From Verrucomicrobiia bacterium (GTDB taxonomy: Bacteria > Verrucomicrobiota > Verrucomicrobiae > Limisphaerales > UBA11358), in the NCBI GenBank assembly GCA_030042375.1, contig JASHZU010000473.1:1-5469 (forward strand): a stretch of DNA of 5,469 nt. The letters run 5' to 3'. Positions 1-5,469 of the stretch are shown here, in pieces. The notes under the pieces are model-generated. The model did no database searches. It saw only the letters and a program-made list of their open reading frames with translations, and was not told where the DNA came from. Each line of letters begins with the position of its first letter. The stretch's first letter is position 1. The translations under genes and the position numbers were made by a program.

Positions 1-495
1 AAAGCGGTGGCGGATTATCCCGACGTGGCAAAAATGTCCATCGAGGACATCCTCAAAAACCTGGATGCGGTTCCTGAAAAAATCCGCACGGCGGTCCGCA
101 ACCAGGGCGGCGGCCATTACAACCATTCCCTGTTCTGGCTGATGCTTAAAAAGGACACGGGTGCTCCCCAGGGTGCGCTGGCCTCGGCCATTAACCAAAG
201 TTTTGGCAGCTTTGACGCGTTTAAAGAGGAATGGACCAAAACTGCGACAGGTGTGTTCGGCAGCGGCTGGGCGTGGCTGGTTTTGGATGCCGACAAGCAA
301 TTGAAAATCGAGCCGACGCCCAACCAGGACGCAACCATCAGCAGCGGCAAGGAGCCGTTGCTGGGCATTGACGTGTGGGAACACGCCTATTACCTGAAGC
401 ACCAGAACCGTCGGCCGGAATATGTGACCGCATTTTTTAATGTGATTAACTGGGATTATGTTTCCGACCGTTACAACAAACTTGTTTCTGTGTGA
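1..495 (+). CDS. sodA: Superoxide dismutase, Mn-type (Fe/Mn family), 5' end outside the window
   Basis: Converts superoxide to oxygen and hydrogen peroxide, normally as a cytoplasmic dimer. The frame is open from base 1 and encodes 164 residues. The family is usually about 200 residues, so roughly the first 40, with the first metal-binding His, are missing. The GTG at 7 is an internal Val codon, not a start. Visible landmarks are GGGHYNHSLFW, whose NHSLFW His is a metal ligand; the core GSGWAWLVL; and DVWEHAYYLKHQNRRPEY, holding the Asp and His ligands of the family signature. The Gly-rich stretch before NHSLFW and the Gln in PNQD are the pattern of Mn-using rather than Fe-using enzymes, by family knowledge; cambialistic use cannot be excluded. 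The gene ends normally at TGA. The next gene starts 74 bases on, on the same strand, so co-transcription is possible but not shown. Confidence 0.97.
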   Translation, partial: KAVADYPDVAKMSIEDILKNLDAVPEKIRTAVRNQGGGHYNHSLFWLMLKKDTGAPQGALASAINQSFGSFDAFKEEWTKTATGVFGSGWAWLVLDADKQLKIEPTPNQDATISSGKEPLLGIDVWEHAYYLKHQNRRPEYVTAFFNVINWDYVSDRYNKLVSV

Positions 496-503
496 TGGTC
501 TTT

Positions 504-534
504 CAACCTGTTGCGAAACTCAGGCTTGATTTAA
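504..534 (+). terminator. Weak possible terminator hairpin after sodA
   Basis: CAACCTG (504-510) can pair with CAGGCTTG (521-528) with one bulged base and a 10-base loop. It is followed by only a short AT-rich stretch, not a U-tract. A second possible stem, TGGCC (535-539) with GGCCA (558-562), reaches the ribosome-binding region of the next gene. Both are weak, so sodA and the permease gene may be transcribed together. Confidence 0.15.
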
Positions 535-569
535 TGGCCATGATGGTTCAGGTTGGCGGCCAAGGTTGA

Positions 570-1520
570 ATGGATTCCACAAAGCCAATTGACGAAAATT
601 TATCCGGCATTCCGGTGCCAGGTGAGAAAGCTCCCGACCTCATCATCGGACGCAGTTTTCGGTATTGGTCCTGGTGGCTGCTGGTCTTTGTCGTTTGCTG
701 GGCAGTCGGCTACATCCTTTTGGCTCCTGATCCCGTCGGTCTATTTAAGCAGAATTGGGTCTTTATTGGGGTGGGTTTTTGCGGCGCAGTGTTGGGAAAC
801 ATCTCCGCCGTGGGCGGGGGCATTGTTTTTATTCCCGTCATCATTTTCATCTTCAAAATGAATCCGGTGACTGCCCTGAAGGTCGCCCTCGCCAGCCAGT
901 CCTGGGGAATGACCAGCGGAGCCATCGGCTGGCTCCAGAAAAAAGTGGTTCCCCTGCGTGCCTTGAAACTGACCGTCCCCGGCCTGCTGATTGGCAGCAC
1001 TATCAGCTCCCTGGTGATTCATCCCAATCCATTGTTGGTCAAACTGCTTTTTGGCCCGGTTTCCATTTTGCTTGGCGTTCTGACAATTGTGCTTTCGCGG
1101 AAGGCCGTGAAATCGACGGCGGTCATGCAAATTCCTTCAAGGGCGGCGTGGCCTCTCTTTTTAATTTCCGCGGTCGGCGGGCTCATTACCGGCTGGGTGG
1201 CCATTGGTGAAGGCGAACTTGTTGCCGCTCTTTTGATGCTCATTTATCGGGTCAATGTGACTGCTTGCATCGGACTGGGAGTGGTGCTGCTTTCGATTAA
1301 CTCCATTTATTTGACTCTCATTCATCAATTTTTTCTCCACGGAATCCCGTGGAACATCGCGGCTTTTACAGGATTGGGATGCGTTTTTGGCGCGCGGCTC
1401 GCACCGTATCTAAGCCGCTACTCAAACCCGATGGCCTTAAAAACTATTTTCGCCATTATCGCGATTTGCGACGGCTGTTTATTCATCATTCAATACGTCA
1501 TTAAGCACCACGGGCATTAG
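570..1520 (+). CDS. TauE/SafE-family integral membrane anion permease
   Basis: A 316-residue membrane protein of the TauE/SafE (former DUF81) family, whose studied members export sulfite, sulfoacetate or other small anions across the inner membrane. The family fold is an inverted repeat, and both halves are visible. The first half has GNISAVGGGIVFIP (76-89) followed by NPVTALKVALASQSWG (98-113). The second half has ISAVGGLITGWVAIGEGEL (199-217) followed by NVTACIGLGVVLLSINS (229-245). About eight hydrophobic segments are visible, near 34-52, 62-95, 132-150, 156-176, 193-212, 217-245, 262-280 and 292-311. The first 30 residues are polar and probably cytoplasmic. An in-frame TGA lies directly before ATG 570 and fixes the earliest start. 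The Shine-Dalgarno is poor (AAGG at 562-565, four bases away). The substrate cannot be told from sequence. Its place after a superoxide dismutase gene would suit sulfur-anion detoxification under oxidative stress, but that is inference. Confidence 0.92.
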   Translation: MDSTKPIDENLSGIPVPGEKAPDLIIGRSFRYWSWWLLVFVVCWAVGYILLAPDPVGLFKQNWVFIGVGFCGAVLGNISAVGGGIVFIPVIIFIFKMNPVTALKVALASQSWGMTSGAIGWLQKKVVPLRALKLTVPGLLIGSTISSLVIHPNPLLVKLLFGPVSILLGVLTIVLSRKAVKSTAVMQIPSRAAWPLFLISAVGGLITGWVAIGEGELVAALLMLIYRVNVTACIGLGVVLLSINSIYLTLIHQFFLHGIPWNIAAFTGLGCVFGARLAPYLSRYSNPMALKTIFAIIAICDGCLFIIQYVIKHHGH

Positions 1521-1522
1521 CC

Positions 1523-1729
1523 ATGATCGTTCGGACTCCTCATCGAAAGACTTTGCCTGGAGACTCCATCATTTCGCAGTTTCGCCCCAAAATCATTGCG
1601 GTTTTGCTCGTCCTAAACATCTTATTTTGCGGATGTAGATCCTCGTGTCCCAACAATGCGCCCGATCAACCTGCGGCGAGTTGGGACCGCACAGAAATTT
1701 ATTTTGGGCTATTTTCAGACGCCAATTAA
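1523..1729 (+). pseudogene. Truncated lipoprotein-like gene, probable DUF3574 N-terminal remnant
   Basis: A 68-residue frame beginning two bases after the permease stop, so translational coupling is plausible. Residues 22-35 (PKIIAVLLVLNILF) form a hydrophobic signal segment ending in FCGCRSSC, a plausible but non-ideal lipoprotein cleavage site with Cys38 as lipidated residue (Gly at -1, Phe at -3). After a Pro/Ala-rich linker comes SWDRTEIYFGLF (53-64). This closely resembles my memory of the opening strand of DUF3574 domains (RTELYFGL), which normally continue for about 90 more residues, including a TPRFPDGLT-like segment. Here the frame ends at TAA after only four more residues, and I see no continuation in the other two plus-strand frames downstream. 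I therefore read it as a gene cut off by deletion or rearrangement at about 1727. A genuine small lipoprotein is the alternative. The DUF3574 match is from recall and unverified. Confidence 0.5.
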
Positions 1730-2045
1730 GAATGCGTGAGGACCGGCTTTTGGAACATCGGCTTATTGCGAGGAGGTTTTTGGCGGATCGTATGCCCTTC
1801 AAAGGCGACTGTGCTTAAAGTGCGAATCACCCCTTGGTTTTCTGGAAACTCTTTCAGAAGGTGGCCATAAATCACGAGACCATTGGATACTTCCCCGCTT
1901 TCCGCCAATGCATTAGCGAGTTCAAGATTTATGTCTATGCTAAAATGATAGCCTGGTTGAAGTCGCCCTGGCCAAAAGCAGCACATCCTTTTTGATAAAG
2001 GTCGCGAAAGTCCAACGAAATGTCATTTAGAGTTTTTTCGCGCAT
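1726..2045 (-). pseudogene. Frameshifted small TPR-like gene at the end of the minus-strand operon
   Basis: Two minus-strand frames form one protein if a single base is restored. The first starts at ATG 2045-2043, inside the 3' end of the Usp gene. It has a good Shine-Dalgarno (GAGGT at 2055-2051, five bases upstream), encodes 36 residues including LYQKGCAAFGQGDFNQAI, and stops at TAG 1937-1935. The second frame covers this point and runs to TAA 1728-1726, encoding NLELANALAESGEVSNGLVIYG and LLKEFPENQGVIRTLS. One extra A beside 1938 would join them into a 106-residue protein with NQAIILAIDINLELAN across the junction. The GDFNQA and GEVSNG...P-E-N patterns look like tetratricopeptide helices, although their spacing (24 rather than 34 residues) is not canonical. 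The last 24 residues are Lys/Pro-rich and not TPR-like, so the 3' end may also be altered. A sequencing or assembly error is possible. Function is unknown; TPRs usually mediate protein contacts. Confidence 0.5.
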
Positions 2046-2571
2046 AGGGCACCTCACTGTTGAGAGACGGCATAGATTTACCGCCAACAATCAATACTGG
2101 ACATTGAGCGTGATGGATTAATTTCTCCATCCTGCTGGTTTGCCAAAAGCAAACAGACGGTTTGAAAAAATCCTCGGGAATCACAATCAAATCTGCGTGT
2201 TCATCGCGGACAGCGGTTGTGATCGGTGAAAAATCCTTTATTTCCTGACGGATAAGAATCGCACGAACTTGATTGGCGGTAAGGTCCGTCGTCCTGGAGA
2301 TTTCCGCCCGCAACGCCTGAGTACCGGGCGCGGAACGGCCCGGCGGTGTCGAGTGCAGAATGGTGATGTCGCAACCGAACTGGGACGCCATCCAACCCGC
2401 GAATTTCAATGCGTCAGCAGAATATTTGGATGGCCTGATCGCCACCAAAACATTGTTAATTTTGAAGCCTCTCGTCGGAGCGTCAGCCGCCGCCGCATTA
2501 GCGTAAGAATCGGTCAATTGCTCGGGCGCCCCAAATTGCCTTGAGAGTTTTTCTTTCGTGAGCGTATTCAT
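2023..2571 (-). CDS. Universal stress protein (UspA-like), without the ATP-binding glycine loop
   Basis: A 182-residue cytoplasmic protein with one Usp domain at about residues 38-163. Its core is recognisable: strand NNVLVAIRPSKYSADALKFA (39-58), QFGCDITILHS (64-74), HADLIVIPE (125-133) and the C-terminal SRMEKLIHHAQCPVLIVGG (146-164), which corresponds to the usual SVTERVLRHAPCPVLVV. ATP-binding Usp proteins carry G-x2-G-x9-G-(S/T) before that last helix. Here the region reads IPEDFFKPSVCFWQTS with no glycine, so it probably belongs to the non-ATP-binding class. The first 37 residues are an Ala-rich extension beyond the usual domain. The Shine-Dalgarno is weak (AAAGAA before ATG 2571). The gene starts 15 bases after the BON gene stop and overlaps the next gene by 23 bases, so it is very likely in an operon. 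Usp proteins are generally induced by starvation or stress; that role is assumed here. Confidence 0.9.
   Translation of the reverse strand: MNTLTKEKLSRQFGAPEQLTDSYANAAAADAPTRGFKINNVLVAIRPSKYSADALKFAGWMASQFGCDITILHSTPPGRSAPGTQALRAEISRTTDLTANQVRAILIRQEIKDFSPITTAVRDEHADLIVIPEDFFKPSVCFWQTSRMEKLIHHAQCPVLIVGGKSMPSLNSEVPYARKNSK
2051..2055 (-). promoter_or_regulatory. Ribosome binding site inside the Usp gene, for the TPR-like gene
   Basis: GAGGT on the minus strand lies five bases before ATG 2045-2043. It supports that ATG as the start, rather than the ATGA overlap at 2026-2023, whose ATG opens a frame (about 28 codons) with no TPR-like content. Confidence 0.5.
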
Positions 2572-2586
2572 AGAATTCTTTTACTA

Positions 2587-3084
2587 TCAACCCGCCTCCG
2601 CTAGTTCGTGCTGTTCAAAAGCTGATTTACGCGATTGCAACGGCTGGGGTCTCGTGGTGATTAAATTGTTAATTCCGGAGATACCCGGCAAATGGCGAAC
2701 CACGTACTCCACCGCTTCTCTTTGCAGACAATTTTCCACAGCCCCTTCAAGGATAAGCCGCCCGGCGTGTGGCGTTATTTTGACGGAATTTGGCGGAAGG
2801 GTCGTGATCCAATTGATGGCATTGACGGCCGCTGCCGCAGTTTCAGCATCTGTGGGTCGCCTGGTTTCAGGAATTTCAACACGGACTTCATCCACTACCT
2901 GCCTGACCCCGCCTATCCGTTGAACGATTTTTGCACATTCTTTTTTTTCTTCGTAAGTAGGCACACATCCCTGAAGCGATACAATGCCATCATTGACTGC
3001 AATCTCGATGTTGCTGGCACTTCCGCCCAGCCAGTAATTAAGCTGTGCCACTAAGGCCTCTTTCAGTTTCGTATCGGTTTTCAT
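2587..3084 (-). CDS. Two-BON-domain protein, predicted cytoplasmic
   Basis: A 165-residue protein with two BON domains. The first spans about 6-70, with ALVAQLNYWLGGSASNIEI, then VNDGIVSLQGCVPTYEEKK, then GVRQVVDEVRVE. The second spans about 78-145, with DAETAAAAVNAINW, then ITPHAGRLILEGAVENCLQREA, then GISGINNLIT. Each shows the family pattern of helix, G-x-(V/L)-x-L-x-G strand pair, helix, and G-(V/I)-x-x-(V/I) strand. BON proteins such as OsmY bind phospholipids or partner proteins and are often stress-induced, but OsmY is periplasmic. This protein begins MKTDTKLKEALV with no signal peptide, so it should stay in the cytoplasm. An in-frame TAG lies just before CTT-ATG, fixing ATG 3084 as the start. 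There is no clear Shine-Dalgarno, and with only 12 bases after the previous stop, reinitiation or coupling is likely. The Usp gene follows 15 bases later. Confidence 0.92.
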   Translation of the reverse strand: MKTDTKLKEALVAQLNYWLGGSASNIEIAVNDGIVSLQGCVPTYEEKKECAKIVQRIGGVRQVVDEVRVEIPETRRPTDAETAAAAVNAINWITTLPPNSVKITPHAGRLILEGAVENCLQREAVEYVVRHLPGISGINNLITTRPQPLQSRKSAFEQHELAEAG

Positions 3085-3096
3085 AAGCTAGATTGG

Positions 3097-3336
3097 TTAA
3101 TTGTTTTCGTGATCAGGCAAATATCCCGGAATTTCTTTGAGTACCGGCGTAACGGTTTCGGCACGGCAGTGGATTTCCGCGACATAAAGCGAAGGGTCGC
3201 CGGAACAATGGGGGAACTCGGGGATTTCCGTTTCTTTTGCATCCGAGCCTGATGCCCTTCTATTAGCCGCTGGCCCGGATGCTTTGAATGTCTTTCGCGT
3301 TCGATTCATACCTACTTTATACGTTGTGCCCCTCAT
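3097..3336 (-). CDS. Small protein of unknown function, coupled to the CoA-transferase/GNAT gene
   Basis: I do not recognise this 79-residue protein. The evidence that it is a gene is positional. Its ATG overlaps the stop of the upstream gene as ATGA (3336-3333). A good Shine-Dalgarno, GGAG at 3345-3342, lies five bases before it. Its stop is 12 bases before the BON gene start, so it fills the gap in a compact operon. The N-terminal third is strongly basic (K7, R12, R14, K15, K18, R26, R27). The middle is acidic ([12 protein letters not shown]), and the C-terminal part, [22 protein letters not shown], could form a strand and helix. Two His-Cys pairs (H43-C44 and H56-C57) stand out, but metal binding is only a guess. 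There is no signal peptide or membrane segment. A second possible start is Met10. A non-coding linker is the alternative. Confidence 0.55.
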   Translation of the reverse strand: MRGTTYKVGMNRTRKTFKASGPAANRRASGSDAKETEIPEFPHCSGDPSLYVAEIHCRAETVTPVLKEIPGYLPDHENN

Positions 3337-5213
3337 TTGTACTCCACGTCTGTTGCCAAACAGCGACTCTTTTTTGCTGTTTGTAAATTGCCAGCGTCAA
3401 AACGGATACGGCAAATGTTTGCCTCCAACTTCGTCTCAAGTTTGCCAGCCACTTTTTGAAAGACGTGAAGCATGGCATGATTGTCTGCCCGGACGTTGGC
3501 AATGAAGGCCGTGATTTGATTTTCTGAAGCAATCTTTACAAGCGTTCGCGCGAGAAAGGTGCCGATACCGCGATTTTGAAAATCGTCGTGTACGGTAATG
3601 GCGACTTCGGCATCGCTGCCGGCGAGATTTCGAAAATAACGCCCAACACAAATCATTCGCTCGCGGCCCTCGTGTGGGATTATGCCGACCAAAGCAAAGT
3701 CGTTTCGATAGTCCAATGTTACAAATTTTTGAACCTGTTCGTGCGATAGATGGCGGACATGGGCGAAATATCGGTTCAGAATCGTTTGCTCGGAATGAGA
3801 GTAAAACAGTTCCTTCAGCAGGGCTTCGTCGGTCGGCTGAATCGGTCTGAAATGGACCTTTAATCCGCCTTTAAATTCCGCATCCGTCTCATATTTTTTT
3901 GGATAGGGCAGCAGGCCCGGCGGCAATGCGATCTGATTTGGATGGATTAACTTTCGTTCGCGAGCTTCACGCATCAATTCGTCACGAAATTTCGGGTGCG
4001 CGATGTGAATGAGCGCCAGCGTCCGTTCGCGCACGCTTTTGCCATGCAGGTCGGCGATGCCGAATTCCGTCACGATATAATGTGCATCGGCTCGCGTTGT
4101 AACAACACCGCTGCCGGGTTTGAGCCGCGCGGAAATGCGGGAAATGGCCCCGTCTCGGGTCGTGGAAGGCAATGCGAGAATGGGCTTGCCGCCGTTGCTG
4201 TGCGCCGCGCCGCGCATGAAATCGGTTTGCCCGCCGAAACCGCTGTAAAATCTGTCACCAATCGAATCGGCGCTGCTTTGGCCGGTTAAATCCACTTCAA
4301 TCGCCGAACTGATCGCCACCATTTTTGCATTGCGGGCGATTTGAAACGGATCGTTCGTGAATTCCGTAGGGTGAAACTCAAAATGCGGATTGTTATGGAT
4401 GTAATCGTATAGTTTGCGAGTCCCGAAACAAAATGACGTAACAATCTTGCCAGGAAGCAGGGTTTTGCGATGGCAGTTCATCGCGCCGTTCTCAATCAAT
4501 GGAATCACTGCTTCGGTAAACATTTCGGTATGCATTCCCAAATCGTGTTTGTCCATCAGGCGCGCCATGACTGCGCTGGGAATCTCGCCGATGCCCGTTT
4601 GCAGTGTCGAACCATCTTCAACAAGCGACGCAATAAATTCGCCAATTTTTTCAGCTTCCGGCGACGGTGGCTGAGGTGAAAATTCCAGGATTGGCAAATG
4701 ACTTTCTACGAGGGCATCCAGCCTTGAAATATGAATAAAGCTATCGCCGAGAGTGCGCGGCATGTTCTGATTCACTTCGGCAATAACATAATCCGCGCTT
4801 TCAACCGCGGCCTTCACCACATCCACTGAGACACCAAAGCTGCAAAAACCGTGAGCGTCCGGGGGGCAGACTTGAATGAGGGCAATATCAAGATGGATTT
4901 TCTTTTGCCGGAATAGCGCAGGAATATCGCTCAAAAAGATCGGCGTGTAATCGGCGATCCCTTCATTGACGGCATCGCGCACGTTGGGACCGATAAAAAA
5001 TGCATTATGACGGAAATTTGCAAGCAGCTCGCGCCGCGCGTACTCCGCCTCCCCAAACGTAAGGATGTGGACGACTTCAACATCAAACAACTCGCGTCCA
5101 CGCACAGCGAGGGCTGAAACCAGTTTTTGCGGCGCTGCGCATCCAGAGCCGATGAACACGCGCATTCCGCTCCGCAAACGTGCAAGCGCTTCTTCAGCAG
5201 TCATCCAGTTCAT
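3333..5213 (-). CDS. Bifunctional acyl-CoA transferase/hydrolase with C-terminal GNAT acetyltransferase domain
   Basis: A 626-residue cytoplasmic fusion protein. Residues 1 to about 440 match the acetyl-CoA hydrolase/transferase family, closest in motif style to 4-hydroxybutyrate or butyryl-CoA:acetate CoA-transferases. Landmarks are [12 protein letters not shown] (24-35), [17 protein letters not shown] (115-131), [12 protein letters not shown] (204-215), [12 protein letters not shown] (228-239), [12 protein letters not shown] (325-336), KPILALPST (343-351) and [27 protein letters not shown] (381-407). Glu230 in HTEM is the expected catalytic Glu that forms the glutamyl-CoA thioester. Residues about 450-608 form a GNAT domain: [12 protein letters not shown] at its start, [20 protein letters not shown] (536-555) with the acetyl-CoA-binding QNRGIG loop, and [19 protein letters not shown] (572-590). 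The acceptor of the acetyl group is unknown: a protein lysine or a small molecule. ATG 5213 is chosen because the protein then starts directly with the family's N-terminal helix; its Shine-Dalgarno is weak. It is the first gene of the minus-strand operon and overlaps the next by four bases. Confidence 0.93.
   Translation of the reverse strand: MNWMTAEEALARLRSGMRVFIGSGCAAPQKLVSALAVRGRELFDVEVVHILTFGEAEYARRELLANFRHNAFFIGPNVRDAVNEGIADYTPIFLSDIPALFRQKKIHLDIALIQVCPPDAHGFCSFGVSVDVVKAAVESADYVIAEVNQNMPRTLGDSFIHISRLDALVESHLPILEFSPQPPSPEAEKIGEFIASLVEDGSTLQTGIGEIPSAVMARLMDKHDLGMHTEMFTEAVIPLIENGAMNCHRKTLLPGKIVTSFCFGTRKLYDYIHNNPHFEFHPTEFTNDPFQIARNAKMVAISSAIEVDLTGQSSADSIGDRFYSGFGGQTDFMRGAAHSNGGKPILALPSTTRDGAISRISARLKPGSGVVTTRADAHYIVTEFGIADLHGKSVRERTLALIHIAHPKFRDELMREARERKLIHPNQIALPPGLLPYPKKYETDAEFKGGLKVHFRPIQPTDEALLKELFYSHSEQTILNRYFAHVRHLSHEQVQKFVTLDYRNDFALVGIIPHEGRERMICVGRYFRNLAGSDAEVAITVHDDFQNRGIGTFLARTLVKIASENQITAFIANVRADNHAMLHVFQKVAGKLETKLEANICRIRFDAGNLQTAKKSRCLATDVEYK
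3342..3345 (-). promoter_or_regulatory. Ribosome binding site for the 79-residue gene, inside the upstream gene
   Basis: GGAG on the minus strand is five bases from ATG 3336-3334. It is the clearest Shine-Dalgarno within the front part of this operon and is the main reason to accept the small gene and its ATGA-overlap start. Confidence 0.5.
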
Positions 5214-5253
5214 AATACGACTTTAGTTTTCATCAATCCGGGCAAACCCTCTT

Positions 5254-5329
5254 ACCGCCTTTTGGCCAAGGCTAACCCTTCTTTGTTAGTCATACGCCAA
5301 TGTTTGGCCAATCCCAGGCAAAAGGCGGT
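5254..5329. repeat. Inverted repeat, 11-base perfect arms, around a 54-base centre
   Basis: ACCGCCTTTTG (5254-5264) is the exact reverse complement of CAAAAGGCGGT (5319-5329), and the match continues imperfectly on both sides. Inside the loop, CTAAC (5272-5276) can pair with GTTAG (5285-5289). The whole could fold as a branched hairpin in RNA, or serve as two facing protein sites in DNA. Confidence 0.6.
5262..5311. promoter_or_regulatory. Paired TTGGCCAA palindromes, candidate operators
   Basis: Two identical 8-base palindromes, TTGGCCAA, occur at 5262-5269 and 5304-5311. They are 42 bases apart start to start, close to four helical turns, which would place them on the same DNA face. Half-site copies follow: ATTGGC at 5335-5340 and ATTGGCG at 5342-5348, the latter inverted relative to CGCCAAT at 5295-5301. 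No regulator can be named. Confidence 0.3.
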
Positions 5330-5379
5330 GAGTGATTGGCAATTGGCGCAAAGCATCGGCCCGCAATTCACGGTAAAAA

Positions 5380-5384
5380 GAGGG
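5380..5384 (+). promoter_or_regulatory. Ribosome binding site of the secreted-protein gene
   Basis: GAGGG lies seven bases before ATG 5392, a good Shine-Dalgarno that supports this start. Confidence 0.55.
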
Positions 5385-5391
5385 TGAATTT

Positions 5392-5469
5392 ATGCACAAA
5401 AATAAATTACTATTGAGTCTGGCGGTGATTTTGTCACCTGCCAGGGGACTATATGCCGGTGAGGCGGAC
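5392..5469 (+). CDS. N-terminus of a secreted protein, cut by the window end
   Basis: Only the first 26 codons are inside the window. They encode MHKNKLLLSLAVILSPARG followed by LYAGEAD, a typical Sec signal peptide: a basic start (H2, K3, K5), a hydrophobic core LLLSLAVIL, and a likely signal peptidase I site after LYA (residue 22). The product should be exported to the periplasm or outer membrane. The mature protein is outside the window, so no function can be given. It is preceded by a good ribosome binding site and lies divergent to the CoA-transferase/GNAT operon, sharing the intergenic region with its repeated palindromes. Confidence 0.72.
   Translation, partial: MHKNKLLLSLAVILSPARGLYAGEAD

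Larger units (their letters stand above)
5214..5391. promoter_or_regulatory. Divergent intergenic region, likely promoters for both flanking genes
   Basis: The 178 bases between the starts of the minus-strand operon and the plus-strand secreted-protein gene must hold at least one promoter if both are first genes. I could not identify convincing -35/-10 pairs. The region is rich in TTGGC/GCCAA elements, described separately. Confidence 0.5.

Noticed and set aside
7..9. GTG as the start of the superoxide dismutase
   Set aside because: The frame is open to base 1, and a start here would drop the N-terminal helical part and the first metal-ligand His, so it is an internal Val codon.
553..861. 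102-codon frame starting with a non-ATG codon just before the permease start
   Set aside because: It overlaps the permease in another frame, has no good ribosome binding site, and its hydrophobic content mirrors the real gene.
710..1243. Open frames on both strands inside the TauE/SafE gene
   Set aside because: The 316-residue permease frame shows both family repeats and membrane segments; the others are Arg/His/Pro-rich shadow translations.
1746..1979. Inverted 8-mers GCTTTTGG (1746-1753) and CCAAAAGC (1972-1979)
   Set aside because: Too short and too far apart (218 bases between arms) to suggest a mobile element end or hairpin; another CCAAAAGC copy falls by chance in the Usp gene.
2023..2026. 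ATGA at the Usp stop as the start of the following gene
   Set aside because: The frame it opens is about 28 codons without TPR character; the ATG at 2045 has a better ribosome binding site and leads into the TPR-like sequence.
2558..3054. Plus-strand open frames opposite the BON gene (2558-2923 and 2692-3054)
   Set aside because: They lie antisense to a clear two-domain BON gene, have no recognisable motifs, and are explained by its codon pattern.
3284..3505. 73-codon plus-strand frame across the 3' end of the CoA-transferase/GNAT gene
   Set aside because: It overlaps two minus-strand genes with better evidence and shows no domain signal.

Overview
The window is a chromosomal stretch of moderate GC content from a bacterium. 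It carries gene ends or whole genes for oxidative-stress defence, anion export, CoA-thioester metabolism and general stress. The mix and the protein style (Mn-type superoxide dismutase, TauE/SafE permease, Usp and BON proteins, a CoA-transferase/acetyltransferase fusion) would fit an environmental Gram-negative lineage such as Verrucomicrobiota. That placement is an impression from reading proteins, not a search result. A lipoprotein-like signal and a Sec signal peptide agree with a Gram-negative cell plan.

Left part, plus strand (1-1729): the C-terminal four fifths of a Mn-type superoxide dismutase; a complete 316-residue TauE/SafE-family permease; then, two bases on, a short lipoprotein-like reading frame. 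The last one stops just after what looks like the first strand of a DUF3574 domain, so it is probably a truncated gene.

Middle and right part, minus strand (5213 down to about 1726): a tightly packed apparent operon read right to left. The order is a 4-hydroxybutyrate-CoA-transferase-like enzyme fused to a C-terminal GNAT acetyltransferase domain; a 79-residue unknown protein with an ATGA overlap and its own Shine-Dalgarno; a two-BON-domain protein; a degenerate universal stress protein; and a small TPR-like gene. The TPR-like gene starts inside the 3' end of the Usp gene and is broken by an apparent one-base frameshift. Gaps are -4, 12, 15 and -23 bases. The plus- and minus-strand groups converge at 1726-1729, where two damaged genes end on overlapping stop codons.

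Right edge: a 178-base divergent intergenic region has two identical TTGGCCAA palindromes 42 bases apart and an 11-base inverted repeat. It is followed by the first 26 codons of a plus-strand gene for a secreted protein.

The minus-strand operon can be read as a stress or starvation module that couples acyl-CoA/acetate turnover, and perhaps acyl-CoA sensing or lysine acetylation, to Usp and BON stress proteins. This is inference from co-location. I found no CRISPR array, insertion sequence, tRNA or rRNA, and no convincing strong intrinsic terminator. Nothing here proves a new system. The most unusual items are the fusion-headed operon with its unknown small protein, the decayed gene pair at the convergence point, and the repeat-rich divergent promoter region.
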